Assembly (NCBI RefSeq): GCF_013449725.1
Contig: NZ_JACCFF010000004.1
Span: forward strand, 370,870 to 434,869
Source of the DNA: Mycobacteroides sp. LB1
GTDB taxonomy: Bacteria > Actinomycetota > Actinomycetes > Mycobacteriales > Mycobacteriaceae
DNA length: 64,000 nucleotides
Direction: 5' to 3'
The position numbers were made by a program, and so were the translations under genes. Positions 8,216 through 16,224 of the stretch are shown one piece after another; the first letter of the stretch is position 1; each line of letters opens with the position of its first letter. The notes under the pieces were generated by a model. That model did no database searches and was not told the DNA's origin. It saw only the letters and a program-made list of their open reading frames with translations.

Positions 8216-8344
8216 CTAGTGCTGCCACATGCCTTTCTGCGCATCGCGTTCGTAGTAGTTCATCGAGTGCTCCCCGTTCGCCGTCCAGAGCGCTGCGATG
8301 ATCACGATCAGCGGAACGATGAACACCATTGATTCTGTCCACAT
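8216..8344 (-). CDS. Small membrane protein (42 aa) upstream of cynS
   Basis: ATG at 8344 with AAGGAGG eight bases upstream opens a 42-codon frame ending TAG at 8216. The peptide starts MWTESMVFIVPLIVIIAALW, one clear transmembrane helix, and ends in a polar tail (NYYERDAQKGMWQH) probably on the cytoplasmic side. Only 24 bp separate it from cynS on the same strand, and a double palindromic operator lies just upstream, so it is the first gene of the cyanase unit. No family is known to me; a role in cyanate handling or membrane association is inference. Confidence 0.7.
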   Translation of the reverse strand: MWTESMVFIVPLIVIIAALWTANGEHSMNYYERDAQKGMWQH

Positions 8345-8359
8345 GATGGCCTCCTTGGT

Positions 8360-8409
8360 ACATCGATCGGTCTACCTTCGATTCCAGCATGTAGACCGAT
8401 CGGTGTATA
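8360..8409. promoter_or_regulatory. Paired TetR-type operators before the cyanase unit
   Basis: CATCGATCGGTCTAC (8361-8375) and GTAGACCGATCGGTGTA (8391-8407) are inverted copies, and the second carries the perfect palindrome ACCGATCGGT, a common TetR-family core. They sit within 20 bp of the Shine-Dalgarno of the 42-aa protein, where binding would block transcription. No TetR gene is adjacent; the neighbouring regulator is a MarR. Confidence 0.6.
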
Positions 8410-8456
8410 GGAAATGTGGCAGATGCCACAAAGCGGTTGGACCAGGCGGGGTTGGA

Positions 8457-8960
8457 TTACTCCGCGTCCAAGGCGCCTGCGGCAATTGCGGCGGTGTTGA
8501 TCCTGGTCAGCACCTCATGCAGGTGTTCGAGTTCGCGGAGGTTGACACCCAGGCGCTCCACCACGGCGCCCGGAACCTTGAGCGCCTTCCGACGCAGCGC
8601 GGCGCCATCCTTGGTCAGGGTGACGTTCGTGGTGCGCTCGTCGACGGCGCTGCGCGGACGGGTAATGAGCCCCAACGTTTCGAGTCGCTTAAGCATGGGG
8701 GAGATGGTGGCCGAATCTGTCTGCAGCAGGGCGGCTATCTCCTTGACGGACGGGGCTTCTCGGGCCGGTTCTTGGCCCTCCTTGGCGTGATCCCAGAGCG
8801 CGAGCATCACCAGATACTGGGGGTGTGTCAGGCCCAGCGGTGCGAGCAGCGGTCGGTATATCGCGAGCACTGCGCGGTTGGTGACGGCCAGCGCGAAGCA
8901 CACTTGCCGTTCCAGGGCTAGGGGGTCTACATCCGGCGAGACTGCGGTCATTCGCACCAT
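8457..8960 (-). CDS. MarR family regulator, OhrR-like
   Basis: The 167-aa protein has the MarR winged-helix fold. The segment LERQVCFALAVTNRAVLAIYRPLLAPLGLTHPQYLVMLALWD matches OhrR, including the single N-terminal Cys that senses organic hydroperoxides in that family and the LGLTHPQYLVML helix. The recognition helix region is PSVKEIAALLQTDSATISPMLKRLETLGLI, then the wing DERTTNVTLTKDG. No ohr peroxidase gene is next to it. The start could be ATG 8960 or ATG 8951. It is divergent from a DUF5313 gene across a perfect 18-bp palindrome that is its probable operator. Confidence 0.88.
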   Translation of the reverse strand: MVRMTAVSPDVDPLALERQVCFALAVTNRAVLAIYRPLLAPLGLTHPQYLVMLALWDHAKEGQEPAREAPSVKEIAALLQTDSATISPMLKRLETLGLITRPRSAVDERTTNVTLTKDGAALRRKALKVPGAVVERLGVNLRELEHLHEVLTRINTAAIAAGALDAE

Positions 8961-8969
8961 CCTAGCTGT

Positions 8970-8987
8970 TAGTTAGTGCACTAACTA
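8970..8987. promoter_or_regulatory. Perfect 18-bp palindrome, probable MarR operator
   Basis: TAGTTAGTGCACTAACTA is a perfect inverted repeat in the 45-bp gap between the divergent OhrR-like gene and the DUF5313 gene. Its position over both promoters fits autorepression and control of the divergent gene. Confidence 0.75.
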
Positions 8988-9005
8988 TTAGTCTACAATC
9001 TAGTT

Positions 9006-9416
9006 ATGGCCGCCGACCGTCCGAATCTTCTCCAGTACATCGCCTACTGCTACGGGCGACGTCTGCCTGACTCGATGAAAAACTGGGTTGCCTATGACCT
9101 GGCGGGCAAGGGTGCCGTGCGGCGGCACATCTTCCGATGTGCGATTCCGCCGCTGTTCATCCTCGCGCCGTTTTGGCTGCTACCCGCCTCGCTCTACGTG
9201 CATCTTGAAATGACGGTGCCCATCTACGCCTGGGTGCTGATCATGGCGCATGCCCTCAACAAGGTGTGGCGCCGACACCGGCTGGTTCAGCACGATCTGG
9301 ATCCGGGTCTGGTCGATGTGCTCAAGCGTCAGAAAGACGCGCATATCCACGAGGACTATGCGCGGCGTTTCGGGCCGCGTTCCGGTGACGGATACTCCAG
9401 CAGCGGCCCCATCTAA
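9006..9416 (+). CDS. DUF5313 family membrane protein
   Basis: The 136-aa protein matches the actinobacterial DUF5313 type: N-terminal RPNLLQYIAYCYGRRLPDSMKNWVAYDLAGKGAVRRH, two adjacent membrane helices (IPPLFILAPFWLLPASLYV and VPIYAWVLIMAHALN), then the cytoplasmic RRHRLVQHDLDP...D.YARRFGPR. Family function is unknown. Its promoter region is the MarR palindrome, so expression is probably tied to the peroxide- or phenol-type signal sensed by that regulator. Confidence 0.75.
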   Translation: MAADRPNLLQYIAYCYGRRLPDSMKNWVAYDLAGKGAVRRHIFRCAIPPLFILAPFWLLPASLYVHLEMTVPIYAWVLIMAHALNKVWRRHRLVQHDLDPGLVDVLKRQKDAHIHEDYARRFGPRSGDGYSSSGPI

Positions 9417-9421
9417 AGGCG

Positions 9422-9450
9422 CCGCGGGGAACTAGTACTACGCCCCGCGG
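9422..9450. terminator. Hairpin between convergent genes
   Basis: CCGCGGGG (9422-9429) pairs with CCCCGCGG (9443-9450) across a 13-nt loop, immediately after the DUF5313 stop. There is no U-tract on either strand, so it is a terminator-like hairpin rather than a canonical intrinsic terminator. Confidence 0.5.
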
Positions 9451-9486
9451 TGATGCTGCGGGGTAAGGGGTAGGGGACCGTCTAGG

Positions 9487-9729
9487 TCAGTCCCAGTCGC
9501 CGTGCTTCCAGTGGCCCTTGCCCCAGCCGTTGCCGTGTCCACCACGCCAGCCGCGATCCCAACCACGGTCCCAGCCACCGTCAGCACACACGGTGACCCG
9601 CGGGTAGGTGTCTACGGAACCGCAAATGTCAGGATCGGCCTTTGCTGGGGCTGCAGAGGCGATACCTCCAACGAACAAACCACTAGCAACGACTCCAATT
9701 GCCAAGGCTGAGGGCAGGATTCGTTTCAT
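9487..9729 (-). CDS. Small secreted Trp/Gly-rich protein
   Basis: The 80-aa product has a Sec signal peptide (MKRILPSALAIGVVASGLFVGGIASA-AP) and a mature part of about 50 residues with two Cys (DICGSVDTYPRVTVCADGG) followed by a Trp/Gly/His-rich tail (GWDRGWDRGWRGGHGNGWGKGHWKHGDWD in part). It is similar in design to the secreted repeat protein at 2187-2579: signal, Cys pair, then WDR/G repeats. It starts 26 bp after the mntH stop on the same strand. The His/Asp-rich tail could bind metal, which would fit its neighbour, but that is speculation. Confidence 0.7.
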   Translation of the reverse strand: MKRILPSALAIGVVASGLFVGGIASAAPAKADPDICGSVDTYPRVTVCADGGWDRGWDRGWRGGHGNGWGKGHWKHGDWD

Positions 9730-9755
9730 GTCTCACAGCGTACTCCCAGAGAAAA

Positions 9756-10985
9756 CTAGTTCGCAAGGGTAAGGAAGATGAGGACGACGTTGAGCGCCGA
9801 GATGAGCGCGGCGATGATCCAGCCGAGCGCCGTCGTGATGCGGTGGTTCACATCGGCGCCCATCAGCCGACGGTCGCTGGTCAGCCGGATCAAGGGGATG
9901 AGTGCAAAGGGGATGCCGAAGGACAGCACCACCTGGGATACCACCAGCGCACGGGTGGGGTCGATACCCGTCGCGAGGATTGCCAAGGCGGGCAGCAGTG
10001 TCACGAGCCGCCGCGTCACGATGGGGATTGACCGGCGCAAGAGACCCTGCATGATCATTGCTCCCGCATAGGCGCCCACCGAGGATGACGCCAGCCCCGA
10101 TGCCAGTAGGCCAATCGCGAAGAGCAAGGCCACCGTTGGGCCGAGGCTGTCGCGAACCGCGGCATGCGCGCCCTCGATGGTGTCGACTCCGTCGCGGCCC
10201 TGCAGATTTGTCGCGGCGACCAGCAGCATCGCCATGTTGACGGCCCCGGCGAACACCATCGCGAGGCTCACGTCCCAGCGGGTAATGCGCAGCAGCCTGC
10301 GGCGCGGCTCGCCGGCCGCAGGGTGTCCATGACGGTCTCGGGCCAGGCCAGAGTGCAGATACACCGCGTGTGGCATGACCGTTGCGCCCAGCATGGCTGT
10401 GGCCAACAGCAGGCTCTCGGCGCCCTGGAAGCGGGGGATGAGACCCGCGGCGGTCTCGGCGAGCGGCGGCGGTTGCACCACCACACTGGCGAGGAACCCG
10501 ACCGCGATGATCGCCAGTAGCGCCGAGATCACGTACTCGAAGGTCCGCTGCCCGCGCCGATCCTGTACGGCTAGCAGCACCATCGAGACCACGCCGGTGA
10601 TAACACCGCCAATCAGCAGCGGCAGATCGAACAGGAGATAGAGCGCGATTGCCCCGCCGACAACTTCGGCCAGATCCGTTGCCATGGCGACCAATTCGGC
10701 CTGTATCCAATAGGCGATCCGAGTGCGGCGCGACATGCGGTCACCGACCGCCTCGGGTAGTGACTGCCCGGTGACGAGGCCGAGCTTCGCCGAGAGGTAC
10801 TGCACCAATCCCGCCATCGCATTGGCGGTGACGATCACCCACACCAGTAGGAAGCCGAACTTCGCGCCTGCGCTGACGTTCGACGCGACGTTTCCGGGAT
10901 CGACATAGGCGATGGATGCGACGAATGCGGGCCCCAGTAGATATAGCCCGCGCGACGAGCTCGTCTGCTTGGGCCGCTCCAGCAT
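9756..10985 (-). CDS. mntH: NRAMP divalent metal:H+ symporter
   Basis: MntH imports Mn2+ (and Fe2+) driven by protons. The 409-aa protein has 11 hydrophobic segments and both metal-site signatures: DPGN in TM1 (AYVDPGNVASN) and MPH in TM6 (TVMPHAVYLHSG). I chose ATG 10985 over the in-frame GTG 10988 because AAGGAG is five bases from the ATG. Two direct copies of TACCCGAA lie 20 bp further upstream, a possible metalloregulator site. The downstream small secreted protein may be co-transcribed. Confidence 0.92.
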   Translation of the reverse strand: MLERPKQTSSSRGLYLLGPAFVASIAYVDPGNVASNVSAGAKFGFLLVWVIVTANAMAGLVQYLSAKLGLVTGQSLPEAVGDRMSRRTRIAYWIQAELVAMATDLAEVVGGAIALYLLFDLPLLIGGVITGVVSMVLLAVQDRRGQRTFEYVISALLAIIAVGFLASVVVQPPPLAETAAGLIPRFQGAESLLLATAMLGATVMPHAVYLHSGLARDRHGHPAAGEPRRRLLRITRWDVSLAMVFAGAVNMAMLLVAATNLQGRDGVDTIEGAHAAVRDSLGPTVALLFAIGLLASGLASSSVGAYAGAMIMQGLLRRSIPIVTRRLVTLLPALAILATGIDPTRALVVSQVVLSFGIPFALIPLIRLTSDRRLMGADVNHRITTALGWIIAALISALNVVLIFLTLAN

Positions 10986-11004
10986 CACGTCTCCTTGTTT
11001 CAGT

Positions 11005-11034
11005 TACCCGAATAGAAAAGTTAGAGTACCCGAA
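11005..11034. promoter_or_regulatory. Direct repeat upstream of mntH
   Basis: TACCCGAA occurs at 11005-11012 and again at 11027-11034, exactly 22 bp apart (two helical turns), directly before the mntH ribosome binding site. This spacing suggests a regulator bound on one face of the helix. MntR or IdeR control is expected from the family, but the sequence is not their known consensus. Confidence 0.4.
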
Positions 11035-11108
11035 ACTTTGCGCCGCGGCGAGTCCGAGCCCAGCGTGGGAATTCGTCGCGAAATTCGCGTGAGCCCCGCG
11101 CTCGGTGA

Positions 11109-11918
11109 TTAGTTGGTGCTGGCCTTTTCTGCCTGCCGCTTCTTGACGCTGGCTTCCAGCGCGGCCAATAGATCCGAGACATCGGTGGCGTCGAGTTCGG
11201 TGGGCGCATCCTCCTTGGTGAACGCCTCGCCACCTTCGAGTTTGGCCTCCACCATCTCCAGCAGCTGCGACTGATAGGTGTCGTTGTATCGGCTCGGGTC
11301 GAAATCGTCGGCCATCGACTCCACCACCTGCCCGGCCATCGACAGTTCGGCCGGTTTGATGGTGACTTCGTTGTCCAACACCGGGAAGTCGGGCTCGCGA
11401 ATCTCGTCCGGCCACAGCAGGGTGTGGATGATCATCACCTGACGTTTACCAAAGTCCTTGACCCGCAATGCCGCCAGCCGAGTCTTGTTACGCAGCGCGA
11501 AATGCACGATCGCTACCCGTTCGGTCTGCGCCAGCGTCTGTGCCAGCAGCACATAGGATTTCGATGACTTGCTGTCGGGCTCCAGGTAATAGCTCTTGTC
11601 GTACATCAGCGGATCCAGCTCGGCCAGGGGCACGAACTCCAGCACCTCGATCTCGCGGCTCGACTCGGCGGGCAGGCTCGCCATATCCTCGTCGGTGATG
11701 ATGACCGTGCGGCCGTCCTCGGCCTCGTAGGCCTTGTTGATATCCCGGAACTCGACGACCTCGCCGCATTCTTCGCAGGTGCGTTTGTAGCGGATCCGAC
11801 CGTTGTCCTTGTTGTGGACCTGATGGAACTTGAGGTCATGGTCCTCGGTCGCGCTGTATACCTTGACAGGGACGTTCACCAGCCCGAAGGCGAGGGAGCC
11901 CTTCCAGATGGAACGCAT
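11109..11918 (-). CDS. ku: Ku DNA end-binding protein (NHEJ)
   Basis: Bacterial Ku homodimerises into a ring that threads on double-strand break ends and recruits LigD. ATG 11918 (MRSIWKGSLAFGLVNVPVKVY) is the conserved N-terminus; an upstream in-frame extension to 12056 is spurious. The 269-aa length and motifs are typical: FHQVHN, RIRYKR, CEECGEVVE, YYLEPD, YVLLAQTL, AIVHFALRNK and the Lys-rich C-terminal tail (SVKKRQAEKAS). It is divergent from ligD, as in M. tuberculosis Rv0937c/Rv0938, and the two start regions nearly abut. No clear Shine-Dalgarno is present, so it may be leaderless. Confidence 0.96.
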   Translation of the reverse strand: MRSIWKGSLAFGLVNVPVKVYSATEDHDLKFHQVHNKDNGRIRYKRTCEECGEVVEFRDINKAYEAEDGRTVIITDEDMASLPAESSREIEVLEFVPLAELDPLMYDKSYYLEPDSKSSKSYVLLAQTLAQTERVAIVHFALRNKTRLAALRVKDFGKRQVMIIHTLLWPDEIREPDFPVLDNEVTIKPAELSMAGQVVESMADDFDPSRYNDTYQSQLLEMVEAKLEGGEAFTKEDAPTELDATDVSDLLAALEASVKKRQAEKASTN

Positions 11919-14268
11919 ACCCCAAGTATGGCCCACCAGGCCCGATTCTCTTCGCGCAAGCGGCTCATCGGCGCCAGATTCGGGCCCCTCTGTGCGTCTC
12001 ACCAATGCGGAAAAGGTGCTGTACCCGGAAACCGGGACCACTGCGGCCGTTACCAAGGCGGATGTCTTCGGCTACTACACCGCGATCGCATCGTTCATGC
12101 TGCCGCATGTCGCCGGGCGTCCGGTCACCCGCAAACGGTGGCCCAATGGGGTTGACCAGCCGTCATTCTTCGAGAAGGACCTGGCTTCATCGGCGCCCGA
12201 TTGGCTGCCGCGGCGGCGCATCGAGCACAAGTCCCGGTACGTCGCCTATCCGTTGATCGATACCTCGGTTGCGCTGGCGTGGATCGCTCAGCAGGCGGCA
12301 CTGGAGGTGCACGTGCCGCAGTGGCGTTTCGTCGGCGAAAATCCTGGTCCTGCTTCTCGATTGGTCTTCGATCTGGACCCCGGCGAGGGAGTGAGCATGC
12401 CGCAGCTGGCGAAAGTCGCCCGTGCGGTGCGTGATGTGCTCGACGATATCGGCCTGACGACCTACCCGTTGACCAGTGGGAGCAAGGGCATTCACCTGTA
12501 TGTGCCGCTGGCGCAACCGGTCAGCTCATCCGGTGCGGTGGCTGTCGCGAAGAAGGTCGCGGTTCAGCTGGAACAGGAGATGCCGGACCTGGTGACCGCG
12601 ACCATGACACGTCAACTGCGTGCGGGCAAGGTTTTCGTGGACTGGAGTCAGAACAGCGGTTCCAAAACGACGGTGGCCCCGTACTCGCTGCGTGGCCGCG
12701 AGACGCCGACCGTTGCCGCGCCGCGCACCTGGGAGGAGTTGGACGATCCGGATCTGCGCCAGTTGCGGTTCGACGAGGTGCTGGCACGTGCCGAGCGCGA
12801 CGGTGACTTGTTGGCCGGGCTCGACGACGTCGAGATCATCGAGGACAGGCTGTCCGCCTACCGCAGCATGCGCGACCCCGCGCGCACCCCCGAGCCCATT
12901 CCTGCCTTCAAACCCGAAGCAAGTCAGAATAATTCGTTTGTCATTCAGGAGCATCACGCCACGGCGCTGCACTACGATTTCCGGTTGGAGCGCGACGGTG
13001 TGCTGGTCTCGTGGGCCGTTCCCAAGAATCTGCCCATGGAACCGTCGGTCAATCATCTGGCGGTGCATACCGAGGACCACCCGCTGGAATACGGCACCTT
13101 CGAGGGCGTCATTCCGAAGGGGGAGTACGGGGCCGGCGAAGTGACCATTTGGGACTCGGGCACCTACGACACTGAGAAGTTCATCGATCCCCGCGACGAC
13201 GCAGGCGCCGACGGCATGTCCAAGGGGGAGGTCATCGTCACCCTGCACGGTAAGCGAATCTCTGGGCGGTACGCACTGATCCGAACCAACGGCAAGCAAT
13301 GGCTGGCCCACCGGATGAAGGATCAGCGATCACCGACCACGATGCCGGTGGGCCTCGCGCCCATGCTGCCGAGCACCGGATCCGTCGCGGGCCTGGCTGC
13401 CGATGAGTGGGCCTTCGAGGGCAAGTGGGACGGCTACCGGCTCATCCTCGAATGTGACCACGGGCAGCTGCGGGCACTCGCGCGCAGCGGGCGTGATGTC
13501 ACCGCGGAGTTCCCGGCATTGCAGCGGCTAGCCCTCGAATTGGCCGAACACCGTGTGGTTCTGGATGGGGAGGTTGTTGTGCTGGACCCGAAAGGGCTGC
13601 CAAGCTTCTCGCTGCTGCAGCACCGGACGTCGGGCACGCAGACGGAGTTCTGGGCCTTCGATTTGCTGTATCTGGACGGAAAATCCTTGCTGCGCACCAA
13701 GTATCATGACCGGCGTCGACTGCTCGACGTGTTGGGTGCCGGTACCGAGTCGATGACCGTTCCGGAGAAACTGAACGGCGACGGCAGCGGGGCACTTGCG
13801 CATTCACACGCCCAGGGATGGGAGGGCGTTGTCGCGAAGAGGCTGGATTCCACCTACGCTCCTGGCCGCACCCAGTCGTGGATCAAGGCGAAGAACTGGA
13901 GCAGCCAGGAGATCGTCATCGGTGGCTGGCGCACGGGGCAAGGCGGACGCAGCAGCGGGATCGGAGCCCTGCTCATGGGGATACCGGACGAGAGCGGACT
14001 GCGTTATGCAGGCCGGGTGGGCACCGGGTTCACCGAGAAGGAACTGGCTTCTCTCAAGGAGCGGTTAGAACCGTTGCACCGCGATGAATCGCCTTTCAGC
14101 GCATCGCTTTCCGCGGTCGAGGCCAAGAACGTGCAGTTCGTCGAGCCGGTCCTGGTGGCCGAGGTCCGCTACGGGGACCGCACGCCGGGAGGGATTCTGA
14201 AGCATTCCAGCTGGCGTGGCCTGCGTACCGACAAATCAGTTGGCGACGTCGAGCTCGATCTCGGCTAG
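11908..14268 (+). CDS. ligD: Multidomain ATP-dependent DNA ligase LigD
   Basis: LigD seals and remodels ends in NHEJ. The domain order is the mycobacterial POL-PE-LIG: polymerase/primase (VRLTNAEKVLYP, KRWPNGVDQPSFFEK, LVFDLDPGEG, SGSKGIHLY), 3'-phosphoesterase (NSFVIQEHHATALHYDFRLE, HTEDHPLEYGTFEG), and ligase with nucleophile Lys506 in KWDGYR, plus DGEVV and the OB domain. Taking ATG 11908 gives 786 aa and overlaps the ku start region by 11 bp; GTG 11992 (VRLTNAEK) aligns better with M. tuberculosis LigD, so the start is uncertain. The divergent partner is ku. Confidence 0.95.
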   Translation: MERIPQVWPTRPDSLRASGSSAPDSGPSVRLTNAEKVLYPETGTTAAVTKADVFGYYTAIASFMLPHVAGRPVTRKRWPNGVDQPSFFEKDLASSAPDWLPRRRIEHKSRYVAYPLIDTSVALAWIAQQAALEVHVPQWRFVGENPGPASRLVFDLDPGEGVSMPQLAKVARAVRDVLDDIGLTTYPLTSGSKGIHLYVPLAQPVSSSGAVAVAKKVAVQLEQEMPDLVTATMTRQLRAGKVFVDWSQNSGSKTTVAPYSLRGRETPTVAAPRTWEELDDPDLRQLRFDEVLARAERDGDLLAGLDDVEIIEDRLSAYRSMRDPARTPEPIPAFKPEASQNNSFVIQEHHATALHYDFRLERDGVLVSWAVPKNLPMEPSVNHLAVHTEDHPLEYGTFEGVIPKGEYGAGEVTIWDSGTYDTEKFIDPRDDAGADGMSKGEVIVTLHGKRISGRYALIRTNGKQWLAHRMKDQRSPTTMPVGLAPMLPSTGSVAGLAADEWAFEGKWDGYRLILECDHGQLRALARSGRDVTAEFPALQRLALELAEHRVVLDGEVVVLDPKGLPSFSLLQHRTSGTQTEFWAFDLLYLDGKSLLRTKYHDRRRLLDVLGAGTESMTVPEKLNGDGSGALAHSHAQGWEGVVAKRLDSTYAPGRTQSWIKAKNWSSQEIVIGGWRTGQGGRSSGIGALLMGIPDESGLRYAGRVGTGFTEKELASLKERLEPLHRDESPFSASLSAVEAKNVQFVEPVLVAEVRYGDRTPGGILKHSSWRGLRTDKSVGDVELDLG

Positions 14269-14541
14269 CGGATACGGCGGTGCGCCGACTCCTGCCACCG
14301 AGAAGTGGCCCCACGGGGTCTGCTCGGTGATCCGTCCCTGGGCGCTGGTCGCACCGATGGCGATGACCACCTGCGTCCCGCCCCTGAGCTCGCCACCCTC
14401 GGGCTTGGCATAAATCGTTCCCTGCCAATGGAACTTGCCGTCCAGTGGGTTGAAGAAACTCATCAGCCGGACCCGGGACTCCACGGTGAACTCCCCGGCG
14501 GTGATCGTTGCGGTGCCGTCGAAGACCTCGTCGTCTTCCAT
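14236..14541 (-). CDS. DUF4873-type small protein coupled to the AurF-like gene
   Basis: ATG 14541 overlaps the stop of the upstream diiron oxygenase gene (TGATG), giving 101 aa and translational coupling; an earlier start is unlikely. The sequence DDEVFDGTATITAGEFTVESRVRLMSFFNPLDGKFHWQGTIY...PWGHFSVAGVGAPP looks like the beta-rich DUF4873 domain, which in actinobacteria is often attached to or next to monooxygenases and has no known activity. The last 33 bp overlap the 3' end of ligD on the other strand. Confidence 0.65.
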   Translation of the reverse strand: MEDDEVFDGTATITAGEFTVESRVRLMSFFNPLDGKFHWQGTIYAKPEGGELRGGTQVVIAIGATSAQGRITEQTPWGHFSVAGVGAPPYPLAEIELDVAN

Positions 14542-15455
14542 CAGGCGACGAACTTCGCTTTGCGCCACAGCCAGCGTGAAGTTCCGCCCATCAGCCCGAT
14601 ATCAGTGAGGAACTTGTACAGCGGTGCGAAGCCGAGCTGTTGTGTCGCGCGGAAGCTCTCGTTGCGGAACGCGATCTTCTGGGTTTGATATCCGGGTAAC
14701 CCGACATTGCGGTACATCCTCGGATTCGTGAACAGGTACATGAAGATGGGGCCGCCGAAGCCGTTGACATGCCGGACGATGAAGCGCGCGTACCGCGGCA
14801 GTTTGTCAATACGCTGGCGTAGGCCGTCGCGGGCGAACTGGATGTGCCGAGCTTCCTCGGTGACGTGAATTCGCATGAGCCGCGCGACCATTGGTTGCAG
14901 TTCTGGATCGTCCATCATCTCGCGCTGGATGGCGTCGAAGATCTCCTCGCCGATCAGCGCGGCCACCCACAGCATGGGACCCTTGAGGACCAGCGGCAGG
15001 GCGTTGGCCAGCCACCGCTGGTAGAGCGGCAGTCGGTAGGGCTCAATCCCGGCTTGCGATATCGCCTTGCCGAACATCGTCATGTGCCGGGTCTCGTCAC
15101 CGATCTCGGTCAGCGAGTAAAAAGTCTCGTTGCTGCTCGGGTTGGCATGCATGAGAGCGCGCAGCAGGCTCTGATTGAGAATGTTCTCGAACCAGATGCC
15201 GACAGACAGGACGTTGGCCATCTCGTGCTTAGACAGCTCAATCTGTTCGGCGCGAGACATGTTGTTCCAGATGTCGGTGCCGTAGAGCGAAATTGCCTTC
15301 GGGGGAAGGAAGTATTTGTCGGGATCTAACGGTGCGTCCCAGTCCAGGTCGACCATTGGCTGGTAAGACCGGCGTACCGAGCCTTTGAGCAACCGGTCGG
15401 AGTATTCCTCCCGGTTTGGGGTCCGAGCTGACCCGTTATTAAGGGTGGCAGTCAC
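14541..15455 (-). CDS. AurF-like diiron oxygenase
   Basis: This 304-aa protein belongs to the AurF/CmlI-type diiron oxygenases (PF11583) that N-oxidise arylamines or hydroxylate bound substrates. Ligand motifs for two irons are present: a first Glu in HEMANVLSVGIWFENIL, ExxH in GDETRHMTMF, a Glu in IGEEIFDAIQREMM, and ExxH in VTEEARHIQFARDG. Several actinobacteria carry versions linked to lipid metabolism, so the substrate cannot be named. The gene is divergent from a TetR regulator and translationally coupled to a DUF4873 gene, so the three form a regulated unit. Confidence 0.82.
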   Translation of the reverse strand: MTATLNNGSARTPNREEYSDRLLKGSVRRSYQPMVDLDWDAPLDPDKYFLPPKAISLYGTDIWNNMSRAEQIELSKHEMANVLSVGIWFENILNQSLLRALMHANPSSNETFYSLTEIGDETRHMTMFGKAISQAGIEPYRLPLYQRWLANALPLVLKGPMLWVAALIGEEIFDAIQREMMDDPELQPMVARLMRIHVTEEARHIQFARDGLRQRIDKLPRYARFIVRHVNGFGGPIFMYLFTNPRMYRNVGLPGYQTQKIAFRNESFRATQQLGFAPLYKFLTDIGLMGGTSRWLWRKAKFVA

Positions 15456-15484
15456 CGTCGACCGTCCTTTCCGTTAAGATGTCA

Positions 15485-15522
15485 AACGTAAACGTTGCAG
15501 GTTGAGGCGTCAAGTGAGACGC
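15485..15522. promoter_or_regulatory. Inverted repeats between the AurF-like gene and its TetR
   Basis: AACGT-AA-ACGTT (15485-15496) and GCGTC-aagtga-GACGC (15507-15522) lie in the 109-bp divergent gap. The first has TetR-operator geometry near the oxygenase start; either may be the binding site. Confidence 0.45.
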
Positions 15523-15564
15523 GAAGTACCACGTAAATGGCGTGGCGCATGAAGGAAGGCACCG

Positions 15565-16218
15565 ATGAAAGTGAGCCGATCGAGCCATCGCGGCCGTACC
15601 CGCGACCACGGCGAGATTCGCCGCCGCATCCTCGATGCCGCTGAAGAATGCTTGCTGGAACATGGGTACGAAGCCCGTTTGCATGCACTGATCGCCAAGA
15701 AGGCCGGTCTGTCGAGGCCCACCGTCTATAAGCATGTGGGGGACCAGGCCGCGATCATCGAGGCACTATTCCACCGCGAGTTTCTTCGGTTTGGGGAAAT
15801 ACTGGAGCCCGTCTTCGCGACCGCCAAGAGTCCTCGTACCGGGTTCATCGACGCCATCGTGCGCATCGTCCAGCATGGTCGCCACCACCCGTTGCTGCAG
15901 AAGGGCCTGAAGGAGAACCCCGAGCAGGTGTTGCCGTACCTGACGGTGAAGGCCCGCCCGTTCATCGACCAGACCGCCGTGTTGCTGGCTCCGTACTTCC
16001 GCAAGCTACTCACCGAGGAACAGCTCGCCGTCATCAACGTCAAGGCCGCCGCCGAATGGAGCTTCCGGATCGCGGCCTCGCTGCTGGTGACCCCCGGTGT
16101 CGTGGAGACGCAGAGCGACGAGCAGTTGGGCGCTTTCATCGGCGATCTGCTCACCGTCTCAGTCATTACCGATCAGGAGATCTCACCGGTGTTGGCCTCC
16201 AAGTCGGCTGCTTCCTAG
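15565..16218 (+). CDS. TetR/AcrR family transcriptional regulator
   Basis: The 217-aa protein has a TetR DNA-binding domain at about residues 12-60 (RDHGEIRRRILDAAEECLLEHGYEARLHALIAKKAGLSRPTVYKHVGDQAAIIEALF). The C-terminal domain is helical. It is divergent from the AurF-like oxygenase and most likely represses it. The 3' end is only 6 bp from cobF, so cobF may be co-transcribed although the functions look unrelated. Confidence 0.88.
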   Translation: MKVSRSSHRGRTRDHGEIRRRILDAAEECLLEHGYEARLHALIAKKAGLSRPTVYKHVGDQAAIIEALFHREFLRFGEILEPVFATAKSPRTGFIDAIVRIVQHGRHHPLLQKGLKENPEQVLPYLTVKARPFIDQTAVLLAPYFRKLLTEEQLAVINVKAAAEWSFRIAASLLVTPGVVETQSDEQLGAFIGDLLTVSVITDQEISPVLASKSAAS

Positions 16219-16224
16219 GTCTGA

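Noticed and set aside
8184..8429. 81-codon frame over the cynS upstream region
   Set aside because: It crosses the operator and lacks a ribosome binding site; the 42-aa frame on the same strand has both a strong Shine-Dalgarno and a membrane helix.
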